In this document: piece by piece, positions 35,621 to 44,344 of the stretch | Position numbering within the stretch: position 1 is the stretch's first letter | Layout: each line of letters opens with the position of its first letter | Origin: CAYFFZ01 sp049976505 | GTDB taxonomy: Archaea > Thermoproteota > Nitrososphaeria > Conexivisphaerales > UBA164 | Length of the DNA stretch: 64,000 bases | Assembly: GCA_049976505.1 (NCBI GenBank) | Contig: JBMFIC010000004.1 | Span: forward strand, 1 to 64,000 | Direction: 5' to 3' | Notes under the pieces: model-generated | Databases searched by the model: none | Seen by the model: only the letters and a program-made list of their open reading frames with translations | Told to the model about the DNA's origin: nothing | Position numbers and translations under genes: made by a program

Positions 35621-36628
35621 TCACCTCTTAAGCTCCTTCAGCGCAGGTATCACCTTCTGTCCCCATACCTTAATGAACTTCTCCTCATCTGGACTTGAGC
35701 TGAGATACTGAACGTGCGTAAATCCTGCGTCAAGATATTCCTTGGTCTTCTTAATAGCCTGTTCAGGATCTGTGACTATCATCCAGGCCTGAGCTATGTA
35801 CTCTTTGGAGATCATTCTGCCGACGCTTTCGATCACCCTAGGATCGTAGACACCATAGTTGAAGAAGAACGGGACGAGCGCCCCAGCCCAGAATCTTGCG
35901 CCCTCTACAGCTCTGTCAAAGTCCTCATCGTATGATACTATTATCTCTATAATCTTTTCGAGCTTTGAGGGATCCCTTCCTGCGTCCCTTGCACCCTTTT
36001 CAAATGCAGGGAAGAGCGTGTTCCTGTAGTAGTCGAACGGCGCCGGAAGAGTTAGAAGACCGTCGGCATACTTCCCCGCTATGTACGCTGTCTTGGGGCC
36101 GTTTGCGGCAATGTAGATCGGAATCCTGCTTTTAGGCTTGGTGTAGAGGTTAGCCGTGCTAAGGCTGAAGTACTTTCCTTTGTACGTTACGAAGTCCTTT
36201 TCCCAGAGCAGCTTGATAATTTTTACGGCCTCCTCAAGCCTTTCACGCCTCACGTTAATTGGAGGCCAGGGGAATCCTAGAGGTGACTCGTTCATGGCCT
36301 CGCCCGTAGCGAGCGTCAGAAATACCCTTCCTGGAAACATGTCATCGAGCGTTGCCCAGGCTTGCGCAATAAGGCCTGGATGATACCTGTAACCAGGAGG
36401 TGTGACACCGGTGCCTATCTTTATCCTCTTGGTTGAAGCGAGCGCCGCGCCGATCCAGACCCATGCCTGCCCTCCGTGCGCGTTCGTATGGGCCCATGGG
36501 TGGAAGTGATCGCTGGACCATACGTCATCAAATCCATATTGTTCTGCGAGCTTTACATGCTCAAGCAGCGTTGATGGACCGTATTGCTCATGCGCTGCAA
36601 AGTAGCCTACTGAAAGAGTTTCGCTCAT
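35621..36628 (-). CDS. LLM-class oxidoreductase, probably F420-dependent
   Basis: A 335-residue TIM-barrel protein of the bacterial-luciferase family. YGFDDVWSSDHFHPW and GTGVTPPGYRYHPGLIAQAWATLDDM with LTLATGEAMNE are the signatures of F420-dependent glucose-6-phosphate dehydrogenase-like enzymes. It probably oxidises a hydroxyl compound using F420, though FMN-dependent relatives exist. It heads an operon with the transporter 34591. The 22-nt palindromic site lies 36 nt and more upstream of its start. Confidence 0.8.
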   Translation of the reverse strand: MSETLSVGYFAAHEQYGPSTLLEHVKLAEQYGFDDVWSSDHFHPWAHTNAHGGQAWVWIGAALASTKRIKIGTGVTPPGYRYHPGLIAQAWATLDDMFPGRVFLTLATGEAMNESPLGFPWPPINVRRERLEEAVKIIKLLWEKDFVTYKGKYFSLSTANLYTKPKSRIPIYIAANGPKTAYIAGKYADGLLTLPAPFDYYRNTLFPAFEKGARDAGRDPSKLEKIIEIIVSYDEDFDRAVEGARFWAGALVPFFFNYGVYDPRVIESVGRMISKEYIAQAWMIVTDPEQAIKKTKEYLDAGFTHVQYLSSSPDEEKFIKVWGQKVIPALKELKR

Positions 36629-36663
36629 TTCAAGAAAACTGAAGGACGAGAAAAGCTATTTGC

Positions 36664-36685
36664 TTTTGGGTTAACATGTTAACCA
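36664..36685. promoter_or_regulatory. Palindromic operator between LLM and creatinase-like genes
   Basis: Contains the perfect 16-bp palindrome GGTTAACATGTTAACC (36669-36684) inside a 22-nt stretch that recurs exactly at 39628-39649. It is 40 nt from the LLM start and 35 nt from the 36720 start, i.e. just upstream of each expected BRE/TATA, a position suited to an activator. Confidence 0.82.
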
Positions 36686-36719
36686 CATGATCTAATAGCT
36701 TCAACGTTAGATCTTCGTT

Positions 36720-37832
36720 ATGGAGATGACGGCTCAGAAGTATTTTGATGAAAGCATACAGGCATCAAAGGAGGCATACAACTCGCTGATAAAGCTGCTG
36801 AAAGAAAGGGGAATTGACACCCTTGTCCTTTTCAGGGAGGAAAATATCAGGTACGTAAGCGGCCTGCAGCTCATAATTTCCATAAGGGCAACAAGCGATT
36901 CGTATGCTGCCATAGTTGATGATAGCGGGGTAAAAGTGCTAACGGGCGAGGATGAGTACAGGAGGCTCAGGGATTACGGATCGTGGGCAGAAGTTGAAAG
37001 GTACGGTTCTGAGGGACTTCTAGGAAAGATAAAGCAGGTCCTTGGAAACAAAAAGGAGATTGGGTTCGAGGATGCAACCATTCTTAACTATCTGTACCAG
37101 GCGTTAAGCCTGAGCTACAACATGAAGCCTGCCTCAGATATAATTCTGCAGGCCAGAGGAAAAAAGAACCGCTATGAGAAGGATCTCATTATAAGGGCGG
37201 CTGAAATCCTGACTCATGCTGTTTCTGAAGTTCCGAGGCTTTATAGGAAAGGTATGACGGAGGGCGGCCTTCTGGGAGAGCTCGAAAAGCTAATGCGTGA
37301 AGAGGGAGCGGAGGGCTTTGGAACATGGGGACTCCTTACATCCTCTGACGGACTAAAATACGTTCACTACTTTCCAAAGAACAGAGAGGTGAAGGGCATG
37401 CTGAACGTGAACATCTCAGTCAACTTCTACGGATATTATGCTGATATAGCGAGGGTGTTCACAACTGAGAAGCTGGACAGAGAAAAAAAGGAAAAATATG
37501 ATGCATTCATTGAAATAAACAGAAAGCTCATAGACGTGCTGAGGCCCGGTAAGAACATACCATCAATTGCGAACGACGTAGCAGAAGAGTACAGAACCAG
37601 GCTCAACGCTCAGCTAACGCACGCGCTCGGCAGGGGAGTTGGGCTGGAGCTAGTGGAGCCGCCGTTCATAGTACCTGGCTACAGCCAAGCCATCCAGGCA
37701 GATCAGGCCATCTCAACCAACCCCTGGGTCAGCCTTGGAGACTATAGCTATAAGCTTGTGGACACGGTTCTGGTTGAAGAGGACGGGCCTCACCTGTACA
37801 CCATCGCGAGCTACGATCTTATAGAGCTGTAA
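36720..37832 (+). CDS. M24/creatinase-fold protein with degenerate metal site
   Basis: A 370-residue pita-bread-fold protein. The N-terminal domain has IRYVSGLQ; the C-terminal domain has the conserved VHYFP (His215) and HALGRGVGLE (His301). Of the five metal ligands of M24 aminopeptidases, the first Asp is Asn231, the second is kept (Asp242), the first Glu is Asn334 and the last is Asp348. It therefore probably does not hold the two-metal centre and is more like creatinase, a metal-free C-N hydrolase. Its promoter carries the cluster palindrome. The substrate is unknown. Confidence 0.75.
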   Translation: MEMTAQKYFDESIQASKEAYNSLIKLLKERGIDTLVLFREENIRYVSGLQLIISIRATSDSYAAIVDDSGVKVLTGEDEYRRLRDYGSWAEVERYGSEGLLGKIKQVLGNKKEIGFEDATILNYLYQALSLSYNMKPASDIILQARGKKNRYEKDLIIRAAEILTHAVSEVPRLYRKGMTEGGLLGELEKLMREEGAEGFGTWGLLTSSDGLKYVHYFPKNREVKGMLNVNISVNFYGYYADIARVFTTEKLDREKKEKYDAFIEINRKLIDVLRPGKNIPSIANDVAEEYRTRLNAQLTHALGRGVGLELVEPPFIVPGYSQAIQADQAISTNPWVSLGDYSYKLVDTVLVEEDGPHLYTIASYDLIEL

Positions 37833-37886
37833 ACAATTAATTATTGAAGAAGATAATTTTAAATATTTAATTTTGTTTTTGAAGCT

Positions 37887-38582
37887 CTACAAAATCGCGA
37901 TGGCCCTTACTGGCGCCCCATCTGAGTCCTTTATTTTGAGGGGCAGAATTATGAAATATGCCCTTTTCTCCTTCCCGCCTTCAAGCACCTGATCCAGGTT
38001 GGCAACTTCCTCGAGAATCAATATGCTTTTACCCAGAAGTATTTTGTGAACCTCCTTGGCCGAACTTGCTATTGGCCCCGCAACTGCAGTTCTGCCACCC
38101 CATGCACCTATGCTCAGGCCATCTATACCTACGAGCTTTATGCCTATATCAGCTAGATAATTTGCGCCCGAGACCCCAAGGTAGGGCCACCTATAAAGGT
38201 ATCTAACGTTGAATCCTCTGTAGTTGCTCCAGCCCGTGTAAAGCATTACGATGTCGTCACGCCTGATTGAAAAAACGCTAAGGTCGTCTCTTTCTATCGC
38301 TTCCCCATCTTTCTTATGACTTAGATTAATCACGATCCCGTTTCCCATTAGTTTATCAAGCTCTATGTTGTCAAGGGTCCTGCCGTTCTCTAGCATGTGT
38401 GCCGGCGCATCGAGATGAGTGCCATGATGGGTGTTGATTATCAGCTGCTTCACGTTGTACCCATCTATGTTTATCTGCTTGAGCTGAGAAACTGAGAGGA
38501 TCGGATGTGTTGGCCAGCCTGGCATGTCATGATACATTACATGAGTGAGATCCACTACTTTGTTTCCCTTTATTTCTATCAT
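37887..38582 (-). CDS. Cyclase-family hydrolase (kynurenine formamidase-like)
   Basis: A 231-residue protein of the cyclase family (Mn/Zn-dependent). The metal motif NTHHGTHLDAPAHM is at about residues 50-63; VVDLTHVMYHDMPGWPTHP near the start and GVSGANYLADIGIKLVGIDGLSIG are typical. Relatives hydrolyse N-formylkynurenine, isatin or cyclic amides. It overlaps the KARI-like gene by 4 nt, so they are translationally coupled, and together form one palindrome-linked operon. Confidence 0.85.
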   Translation of the reverse strand: MIEIKGNKVVDLTHVMYHDMPGWPTHPILSVSQLKQINIDGYNVKQLIINTHHGTHLDAPAHMLENGRTLDNIELDKLMGNGIVINLSHKKDGEAIERDDLSVFSIRRDDIVMLYTGWSNYRGFNVRYLYRWPYLGVSGANYLADIGIKLVGIDGLSIGAWGGRTAVAGPIASSAKEVHKILLGKSILILEEVANLDQVLEGGKEKRAYFIILPLKIKDSDGAPVRAIAIL

Positions 38583-39589
38583 TTTATCCTCCCCAGAATC
38601 CTGTACAGCTTCTCCTCCTCCTTTTCCATAGGATGTTCAAGGGCCAGCTCGTAGAGCTTGTTGAAGTGTATGTAGCCTACCTGCTTTTCCAGCGTCCACT
38701 CCTTAGCAAAGGATCCGTTAAGGATGTCCAGCGCCTCCTTCCTTATGAGCTCCTTTATGCGCTCGTCCGCAAACTGTGGTCCCCTTGTAAGCTGTCCGTA
38801 CTGGCTAGTCCTGGAGTGGTTTCTGAGCTGCTTGAAGAGGCCTTGCTCCTTCATTGATCTTGCTATTTCCTCAAGCTCTCCTGATGCGTAGAGCTCGAGA
38901 ATGACAGCCTCTGGCGAGGCTCCTAGCTCTGTTGCCACTTCGTAGTAGGCCCTGAACATGAATAATACAGCGCCTGCCCATGTGTGCTCAGTTAGCAGGT
39001 CCACCAGCGTTTCCTCCCTGAAGCTTGACCGGATAGCAACCCCGTTCGGCTTGAAGACGCCTATCGCATCAGTTAGGGCAAGCAGCTGGTCCTCAGCATC
39101 GTGCGCGTAGTCCATGCCTACAGCTATAAGAACTGGGAACCCCTAGCCCTTCAGATAAAGGTCTCTTATGCCAAAACCTATCATTCTTGGCGCTATCATC
39201 AGCACGTTTGCCTTTTCAGGCACCTTTACGAGCCCGTAGAAGTAATTATAGCCTGACGCAAAGACCACTGTGCCGCCCTCCTTGAAATTCCTGTTGATTT
39301 CGTTTTCAAAAACTTCAGGCTGTATTTCGTCCGGTATCAGAATGAAAAGAATATCAGCCTTTGCGGCGGCCTCACCGATTGAGTACACCTTGAAGCCGTC
39401 TTTCTCTGCCTGCTCCGCGTACTGATCCCTTACGTTGCCCACAATGACGTTCAGTCCACTATCACGCATGTTAAGCGCCTGGGAACGTCCCTGATTTCCG
39501 TATCCTATGACCGCAATGGTTTTGTCCTTGATGGATCTCCAGACCTTATTCCTCTGCTCTTCCGTTAAACTTGTGATCAGCCTCTCCAT
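38579..39589 (-). pseudogene. Ketol-acid-reductoisomerase-like gene with in-frame TAG
   Basis: One continuous frame of 336 codons, the normal KARI length, broken only by TAG at 39143-39145. The N-terminal Rossmann motif GYGNQGRSQ is at residues 29-37. After the stop, the helical domain keeps REETLVDLLTEH (the two Mg ligands Asp and Glu), SGELEEIA and NHSRTSQYGQ. The usual HGFNIHF segment reads SGYNYFY and APKGPGH reads APRMIGF, so it is a divergent KARI-like reductase, not a safe ilvC. Readthrough would give a full protein; otherwise it is a recent nonsense mutant. A separate start at 39115 is possible but would lack the NADPH domain. Confidence 0.75.
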
Positions 39590-39627
39590 TGCAAATAAAC
39601 TGTGTCCTATCCTGAATTAAAGAAAAT

Positions 39628-39649
39628 TGGTTAACATGTTAACCCAAAA
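39628..39649. promoter_or_regulatory. Palindromic operator upstream of the KARI-like operon
   Basis: Identical over 22 nt (read on the minus strand) to 36664-36685, including GGTTAACATGTTAACC at 39629-39644. It lies 39 nt upstream of the start at 39589, the same distance as the first copy from its genes. Confidence 0.82.
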
Positions 39650-39662
39650 ATCCTAGGATAGG

Positions 39663-39866
39663 TTACGATCTTCCCATCATGCTCCTTCCTATCTCTATCC
39701 TGTCGTAGGGCGGAACGAACGTGCCGTTTATCCTCCCCTTGTAGATCACGTGTATAACATCGCTCAGCTCGAAGAGCTCATCGAGGTGATCGAAGATGAG
39801 CAGTACGCCTTCTCTTGAGCTCCTGAACTCCATCAGCGTTCTTCTCACGAAATCGGTTGAGGCTAC
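39663..39866 (-). pseudogene. C-terminal fragment of an ABC transporter ATPase
   Basis: About 67 codons reading VASTDFVRRTLMEFRSSREG, then LLIFDHLDELFELSDVIHVI and YKGRINGTFVPP. This is the segment after the Walker B/D-loop of an RbsA/nucleoside-type ABC ATPase, with the switch His in FDHLDE. Homology begins at 39866, one base before the mobile-element motif at 39868, so the gene was cut exactly there and the rest lost. Confidence 0.78.
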
Positions 39867-39867
39867 A

Positions 39868-39925
39868 TGACCTCCTCCCCGCCATGAAGGGCGAGGCTTT
39901 CACTAACTGTAAGCGATTTTTACAG
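39868..39925 (+). mobile_element. Solo IS200/IS605-type end hairpin that truncates an ABC gene
   Basis: TGACCTCCTCCCCGCCATGA followed by AGGGCGAGGCTTTCACTAAC. The stem CGCC/GGCG and flanks match the motifs at 18685 and 20632. It abuts the broken ABC ATPase fragment. No transposase remains. Confidence 0.6.
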
Positions 39926-40051
39926 AAAACACAACATAACAGCTATCTGAGGACAGGCTTCATGGTTTCGACCTGCTGATATTCAATTTTATTGCTGAGC
40001 TGTTACAAAACAATTAGTTGCCCCTCTTGCCTATTGCTTTCGAAGGCTCAG

Positions 40052-40402
40052 ATGATAGCTCACAAGAAGGTCTATGAAGAGAAGGAGGAAGGAGATGGCC
40101 TCTGGATACTGGTTGAGAGGCTCTGGCCGCGCGGCGTGAGGAGGGAGAAGATAGACTTGTGGATGAGGGAAGTTGCCCCAAGCGAGGAGCTGAGGAGGTG
40201 GTACTCACACAGGGCAGAGAGATGGGAGGAGTTCAGGAAAAGGTATGAGGAAGAACTCTCCAGCAACCCTAAGATCATAGAGCTGCTGAACATCGTGAAG
40301 AGCAGGAAGGCCACCATCGTCTACGCCACGAGGGACTACGAGCACAGCAGAGTGAGAGTTCTGGTTGAATATCTTGAAAGGCTCATGAGCGGGGAGCATT
40401 AA
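40052..40402 (+). CDS. DUF488 family protein
   Basis: A 116-residue DUF488 protein. KVYEEKEEGDGLWILVERLW, then PRGVRREKIDLWMREVAPS and ELRRWYSHRAERWEEFRKRY are the usual family blocks, and ATRDYEHSRVRVL ends it. The function is unknown; members are small, conserved and soluble. The frame is open from 39992, but homology starts at MIAHKKVYEE (40052). Confidence 0.85.
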   Translation: MIAHKKVYEEKEEGDGLWILVERLWPRGVRREKIDLWMREVAPSEELRRWYSHRAERWEEFRKRYEEELSSNPKIIELLNIVKSRKATIVYATRDYEHSRVRVLVEYLERLMSGEH

Positions 40403-40407
40403 AGCAG

Positions 40408-40875
40408 CTAGGAGAGCTTAGATGAAATGCACCTAATTACGCTGTCAATTATCTGATCAGCCGTCTCCCTGATAAGCGCCTCACCGAAGAACCTGAGAAG
40501 GAGCCCGGCGTCCACTGTGGCCCTCCAGGGGATCACGGAGGCATTACCACTATCCGCAACTTTGAACTCTATCCTTATCTTAAGGGAGCTCCCAACCACT
40601 CTTCCGGAGCCCTCGAGGATTACCTCCTGAGGCTCCTTCTTCAGGAATTTGAACTTCATCTTTACGGTTACCTGCGATAGGTACTCCACGTGCACCTTTC
40701 GGGCAGCCTCGGAGACGTCCACCTTGAATGTGGCCTCGAACTCGCTTTCGCTTATGATCCTGAGCTCGGTCAGAGTAGGGAGACAGCCGGATATCCACTG
40801 AACGTCTGTGAGCCTTAAAAAGGCCTCTTGGGATCCTGCCCTTACGGAGATCGTTCCGCTAAAGTCCAAGCTCAT
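40408..40875 (-). CDS. CoxG-like SRPBCC protein
   Basis: A 155-residue SRPBCC protein of the CoxG type: FSGTISVRAGSQEAFLRLTD at the N-terminus, a conserved SGCLPTLTEL (resembling IPGC), a central run of strands and a C-terminal helix. CoxG relatives bind lipids or quinone-like ligands and help membrane or redox enzymes. It overlaps the glycerol-3-phosphate dehydrogenase gene by 4 nt (ATGA), so the two are coupled and may work together at the membrane. Confidence 0.75.
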   Translation of the reverse strand: MSLDFSGTISVRAGSQEAFLRLTDVQWISGCLPTLTELRIISESEFEATFKVDVSEAARKVHVEYLSQVTVKMKFKFLKKEPQEVILEGSGRVVGSSLKIRIEFKVADSGNASVIPWRATVDAGLLLRFFGEALIRETADQIIDSVIRCISSKLS

Positions 40876-42176
40876 CTCACCTCTGCAAGAGCGTACAATA
40901 TAAGCATTTGCAGGGCGGGCCTGAACCTCTCCTCGTCCACGCTGCCGATCGTTTCTAGCAGCCTCCTGACGAACCAGTAGTCAAGGCCTGATGCCCTTGA
41001 AATCCTCTCCGCGTCCTCCTGTACACGGGCTCCAAGAAGGATTGTCTCCGCTGTTCTGGACCTCCCCCTGGACCCGAGCTTCTCAGCCACCATGTCTGAG
41101 ACCCTCTCGGCCATGAGCCTGGCTGTGGTGAATTTCCCGCCTGAGACTGTGATAATCCCGTGTATGCCCTCCTTCTCATGGTCGAAGACCTCGAAGGTCC
41201 TTGTTGCCTCCCTTCCAGCCCTCTCGCCCTCGCCCCTCAACCTCAGGAGCGGCCTGATTGAGGCGTAGTACCTGCTGAAACCGAGCTCCCTCAGCTTGGG
41301 AACCATGGCGGAACCCTCGTCGAGCAGGAGCTGGAGGTCATCCTCAGAGGCAACGAAGCTGTCCGGGTCCTCCACAATGCTGACCGTTGTCCCTGTTATG
41401 GAGACGTTCTGCGAATAGGGGATTATTATGTCGCCGTCGCTGGGCGGCCTCATCCTGTTCAGTATATGGTTAACCAGCTGGAACTGGGTGACGCCCATGA
41501 CCCCCGCGGTGGGCATTATCTCAACGTCTGCCCCGGCCATCTGGGCTATCCTTCCAGCCCAAGGGCCTGCAGCGTTCACTATCACGTCCGCGTATATCTC
41601 CTCAGTCCTGTCCCTAATCCTGTTAAGCACCTTCGCCCCCACGACGCCCGATGAGCTCTTTATCAGGGACGTCACCTCCCTGTATGGCATAACGTGAGCC
41701 CCATTGGCGTGGGCCGTCAGGAGGACTGAAATTATGAGGTCGTAGGCATGCATCACCTTGTCTGGAACCCAGAGGGCCGATCTCACGCTTCTGCTGAGGT
41801 GCTTCTCCTCCTTCAGCAGGTCCTCTACCCTGAGCTCCTCAAAGGGTATTCCTGCGCTTCTGAGGCCGCCCTCAAGCCTCTCCTGATAGCTGACCTCATC
41901 CTCGTTGAGGGCTACGAAAACACCGCCCGTATCAACTATGGCGTGCGGGGCTATCCTGGACAGGATCGCGTTCTCGGATATGCACTCCTTAGCTGAAACA
42001 GGATCGTTGACGGCGTACCTGGCGCCGCTGTGGAGCATCCCGTGGTATCTGCCCGACGTGCCGGAGGCAAAGCCGTTCCTCTCTATCAGGGCAACGCTGA
42101 GCCCCCTCAGCGCGAGATCGAGCGCGGTAAAGGACCCTGTGGCCCCTCCTCCTATCACAAGGACGTCGTATTTCAT
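40872..42176 (-). CDS. glpA: FAD-dependent glycerol-3-phosphate dehydrogenase
   Basis: A 434-residue flavoprotein of the GlpA/GlpD group. The FAD motif is VIGGGATGSFTALDLALRG (residues 7-25), followed by FASGTSGRYHGMLHSGARYA, the typical substrate-side block. Further blocks are VNAAGPWAG and VSGGKFTTARLMAE. It oxidises sn-glycerol-3-phosphate to dihydroxyacetone phosphate and feeds electrons into the membrane chain. No GlpB or GlpC partner is next to it; instead a CoxG-like protein follows. Related dehydrogenases of other hydroxy acids cannot be excluded. Confidence 0.8.
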   Translation of the reverse strand: MKYDVLVIGGGATGSFTALDLALRGLSVALIERNGFASGTSGRYHGMLHSGARYAVNDPVSAKECISENAILSRIAPHAIVDTGGVFVALNEDEVSYQERLEGGLRSAGIPFEELRVEDLLKEEKHLSRSVRSALWVPDKVMHAYDLIISVLLTAHANGAHVMPYREVTSLIKSSSGVVGAKVLNRIRDRTEEIYADVIVNAAGPWAGRIAQMAGADVEIMPTAGVMGVTQFQLVNHILNRMRPPSDGDIIIPYSQNVSITGTTVSIVEDPDSFVASEDDLQLLLDEGSAMVPKLRELGFSRYYASIRPLLRLRGEGERAGREATRTFEVFDHEKEGIHGIITVSGGKFTTARLMAERVSDMVAEKLGSRGRSRTAETILLGARVQEDAERISRASGLDYWFVRRLLETIGSVDEERFRPALQMLILYALAEVR

Positions 42177-43997
42177 GTTTTAACTCTGGCACCTAGCGTT
42201 AAATAAACGTTAAAGGGACGAATTTCAGGATATAAAATCGTTTATCGTTCCCCTTTGCCAAAGCGTTCGTGTAATGCATTTATAACGCTGATGGGCTCTT
42301 AGCTTAAGCGTGATTGCCGATTCGCTCACATTCTTCTGCGATTTACAGGAATTTTAAACCCCACTACAGCATGAACCTATGGCTCCTGCAGCTTGCATGT
42401 GACTTCTTTTTCGCTCAGTGATGAGATGCTCACGTAGAAGCCCGTACCATGAACGCACAGCGTAAGCGGCCCAGCTCATTGGCGTTGATCGACCAGAGCT
42501 GATATAGGCGGGCACCAAGCCACATAACGAAACCCTATACTATGTTTCCAATTAGCATTGCAATAATAACAGCATGCGGAACAACTGGTCTTAATATCCT
42601 CACTGTCTTACCGTTTGCAGTCTTTTTGCGCGCTGAACGAGCTCATCATGAACATAAGCAACTATTATTTTCATGCTAATGCTAAGGTAGGCGAAAAGCT
42701 TTACCATGAGGCCCAACGACATGATCCTTGCATCGCTACAAGAACATTCGATCTTAGACTGTTTTTCCACAATTTTATATGTATGTAAGATTTCATGGCT
42801 ATGTCGAATGGCGTTATTATTTAACGCCTATCCTCATTTATTGCGCAGGACATTTCTGAAACAGGAACCTTTTTGCTACTTCGTAAATGTCATAGTTTAC
42901 GTTACATGCCTCGGGTTCTTTTAGGAGCTCCCTCAAAAAATTAACTGACGCATTCAGAATGCTATCTGAATTTTTGCAAACAGTGAAAGATTGTTCGCGC
43001 CGAAGAGCGCATGTTCAAAAGGTCTCCCATAATCTGTAGCGCGGTAATTTACGAGCGCATTTCTTGCCCGCTTTTCCATAATGAGCTTAACTATGTCCTT
43101 AATTTTTGCATTTTCCTCAGCCTGTATGAGGCCGTTTTGAATATAGCACGCCTTCAGGTCAGACAACACGCTTTTTATGCATAGAGTACAGGATGATATA
43201 AGGCGTCATAAATGAAACGGGTCTTTTATATGGACAACAGCGTTAGTAAATCTTTTTCGCAGATCTTAAGCATAAAGTAGTGCATGTCCATTGGGAATTC
43301 AGTATTAAGAAACCTTATTTTTATCGGTATGTTCTTTAACCCGATAGCGTAGAGTTTTCACCACACATATTTGAATTAGGGATGAAATACCTTAAACCGA
43401 TTACACCGTCGGTATATGGCTGACGATGGGGGTAGGCCCCAGACTTCGCATCGCTGGTGCGCCTTAATTCAACGACAAACCGGAACTTCGAAATAACCCA
43501 GGAGATACAGCTGATGATCTAAGGAATTTAAGGGGAGTTGGTGCTACGATAACGATATAGGTAAATGAAGGGCATCAAACATCATGAATGCAGGCAGAGG
43601 AGGATTGCTGACGTTCATGCAGTACACAGTGGTGCCTCCTGAGCCGCTGTAAATGGGAGAAAACGTAAACGGAACCGTGTTCATAAGCACCACAGCATTC
43701 TGGCAAGAAATTATCTTGCCGAAGCAGAGAAAATTATGCAAAAATAAATAAAATATTAAGGCTTAGGCTTACATGGATTTCTATAGCAATGCTGTAGCTG
43801 TATCAACAAACGGATCAATTCCTAGAAAAAGAGGTACAGCGGTTCTGCTGTTGTAGACTGGTAGAGCGGGCTAGTCAAAGAGCTTAAACTGGAGAACGTT
43901 TTTCATGTTAAAGATGCGCGATGGTAACATTATCGTCTTGGTATTGCTGTTGCCAAATATAACCTTAATTAAAATATGAAATAAAAAATTTATTAGC
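42177..43997. other. 1.8-kb region without convincing genes
   Basis: A long gap with several short open frames, none recognised. A plus-strand trace near 42543 (MFPISIAIITACGTTGLNIL) looks like the start of a decayed membrane protein. Minus-strand frames at 42954-43169 and 43544-43741 each have AT-rich upstream sequence but no family resemblance. The word TGAACCTATGGCTCCTG at about 42370 differs by one base from a word at 20824. The region is probably a graveyard of decayed genes. Confidence 0.5.
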
Positions 43998-44342
43998 ATG
44001 TTAAATTTATTAAATTTGATGATTGACATAGAGCCCTATTTGATGAGGATAAAAGAGAGGGCTTTACAGGAGCCGCTGAAGAAGGAGTTTGAGAGCTTCA
44101 ACAGGAGGGTCCTCTTCACCTTTACGGACACCGGTGAATCGTACGTTGTTGCGTTCAACAGGGGGGACGTGACGGTGACCAAAGGCCAAGATGCTAGTGC
44201 CGAAGTCCAGATCACCACTACCACCGACGTTTTAGCTGGAATAATGGACAAGAAGACAAACCCGGTTACGATGTACATCACTAGAAAGATAAAGGTAAAG
44301 GGAGAGATGCAGGACCTGCTCAAGCTTCAGAAACTTCTGTGA
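43998..44342 (+). CDS. SCP2 sterol-carrier-domain protein
   Basis: A 114-residue protein that is one SCP2 domain: RRVLFTFTDTGESYVVAFNR, GDVTVTKGQDASAEVQITTT, TDVLAGIMDKKTNPVTMYIT and RKIKVKGEMQDLLKLQKLL are the standard strand and helix blocks. SCP2 domains bind lipids or acyl-CoA. ATG 44019 is an alternative start. It is convergent with the M24 peptidase gene, separated by 2 nt. Confidence 0.8.
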   Translation: MLNLLNLMIDIEPYLMRIKERALQEPLKKEFESFNRRVLFTFTDTGESYVVAFNRGDVTVTKGQDASAEVQITTTTDVLAGIMDKKTNPVTMYITRKIKVKGEMQDLLKLQKLL

Positions 44343-44344
44343 TG

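Noticed and set aside
39143..39145. TAG as pyrrolysine codon
   Set aside because: TAG ends normal genes in this window and no pyl genes are present here; recorded only as an in-frame stop with recoding as an untested option.
42954..43169. Small minus-strand gene of 71 codons
   Set aside because: Some resemblance to helical HEPN-like sequence was considered, but no motif is firm and the start context is poor.
43544..43741. Small minus-strand gene of 65 codons
   Set aside because: AT-rich upstream sequence resembles a promoter but the product matches no family and is short; left inside the gap description.
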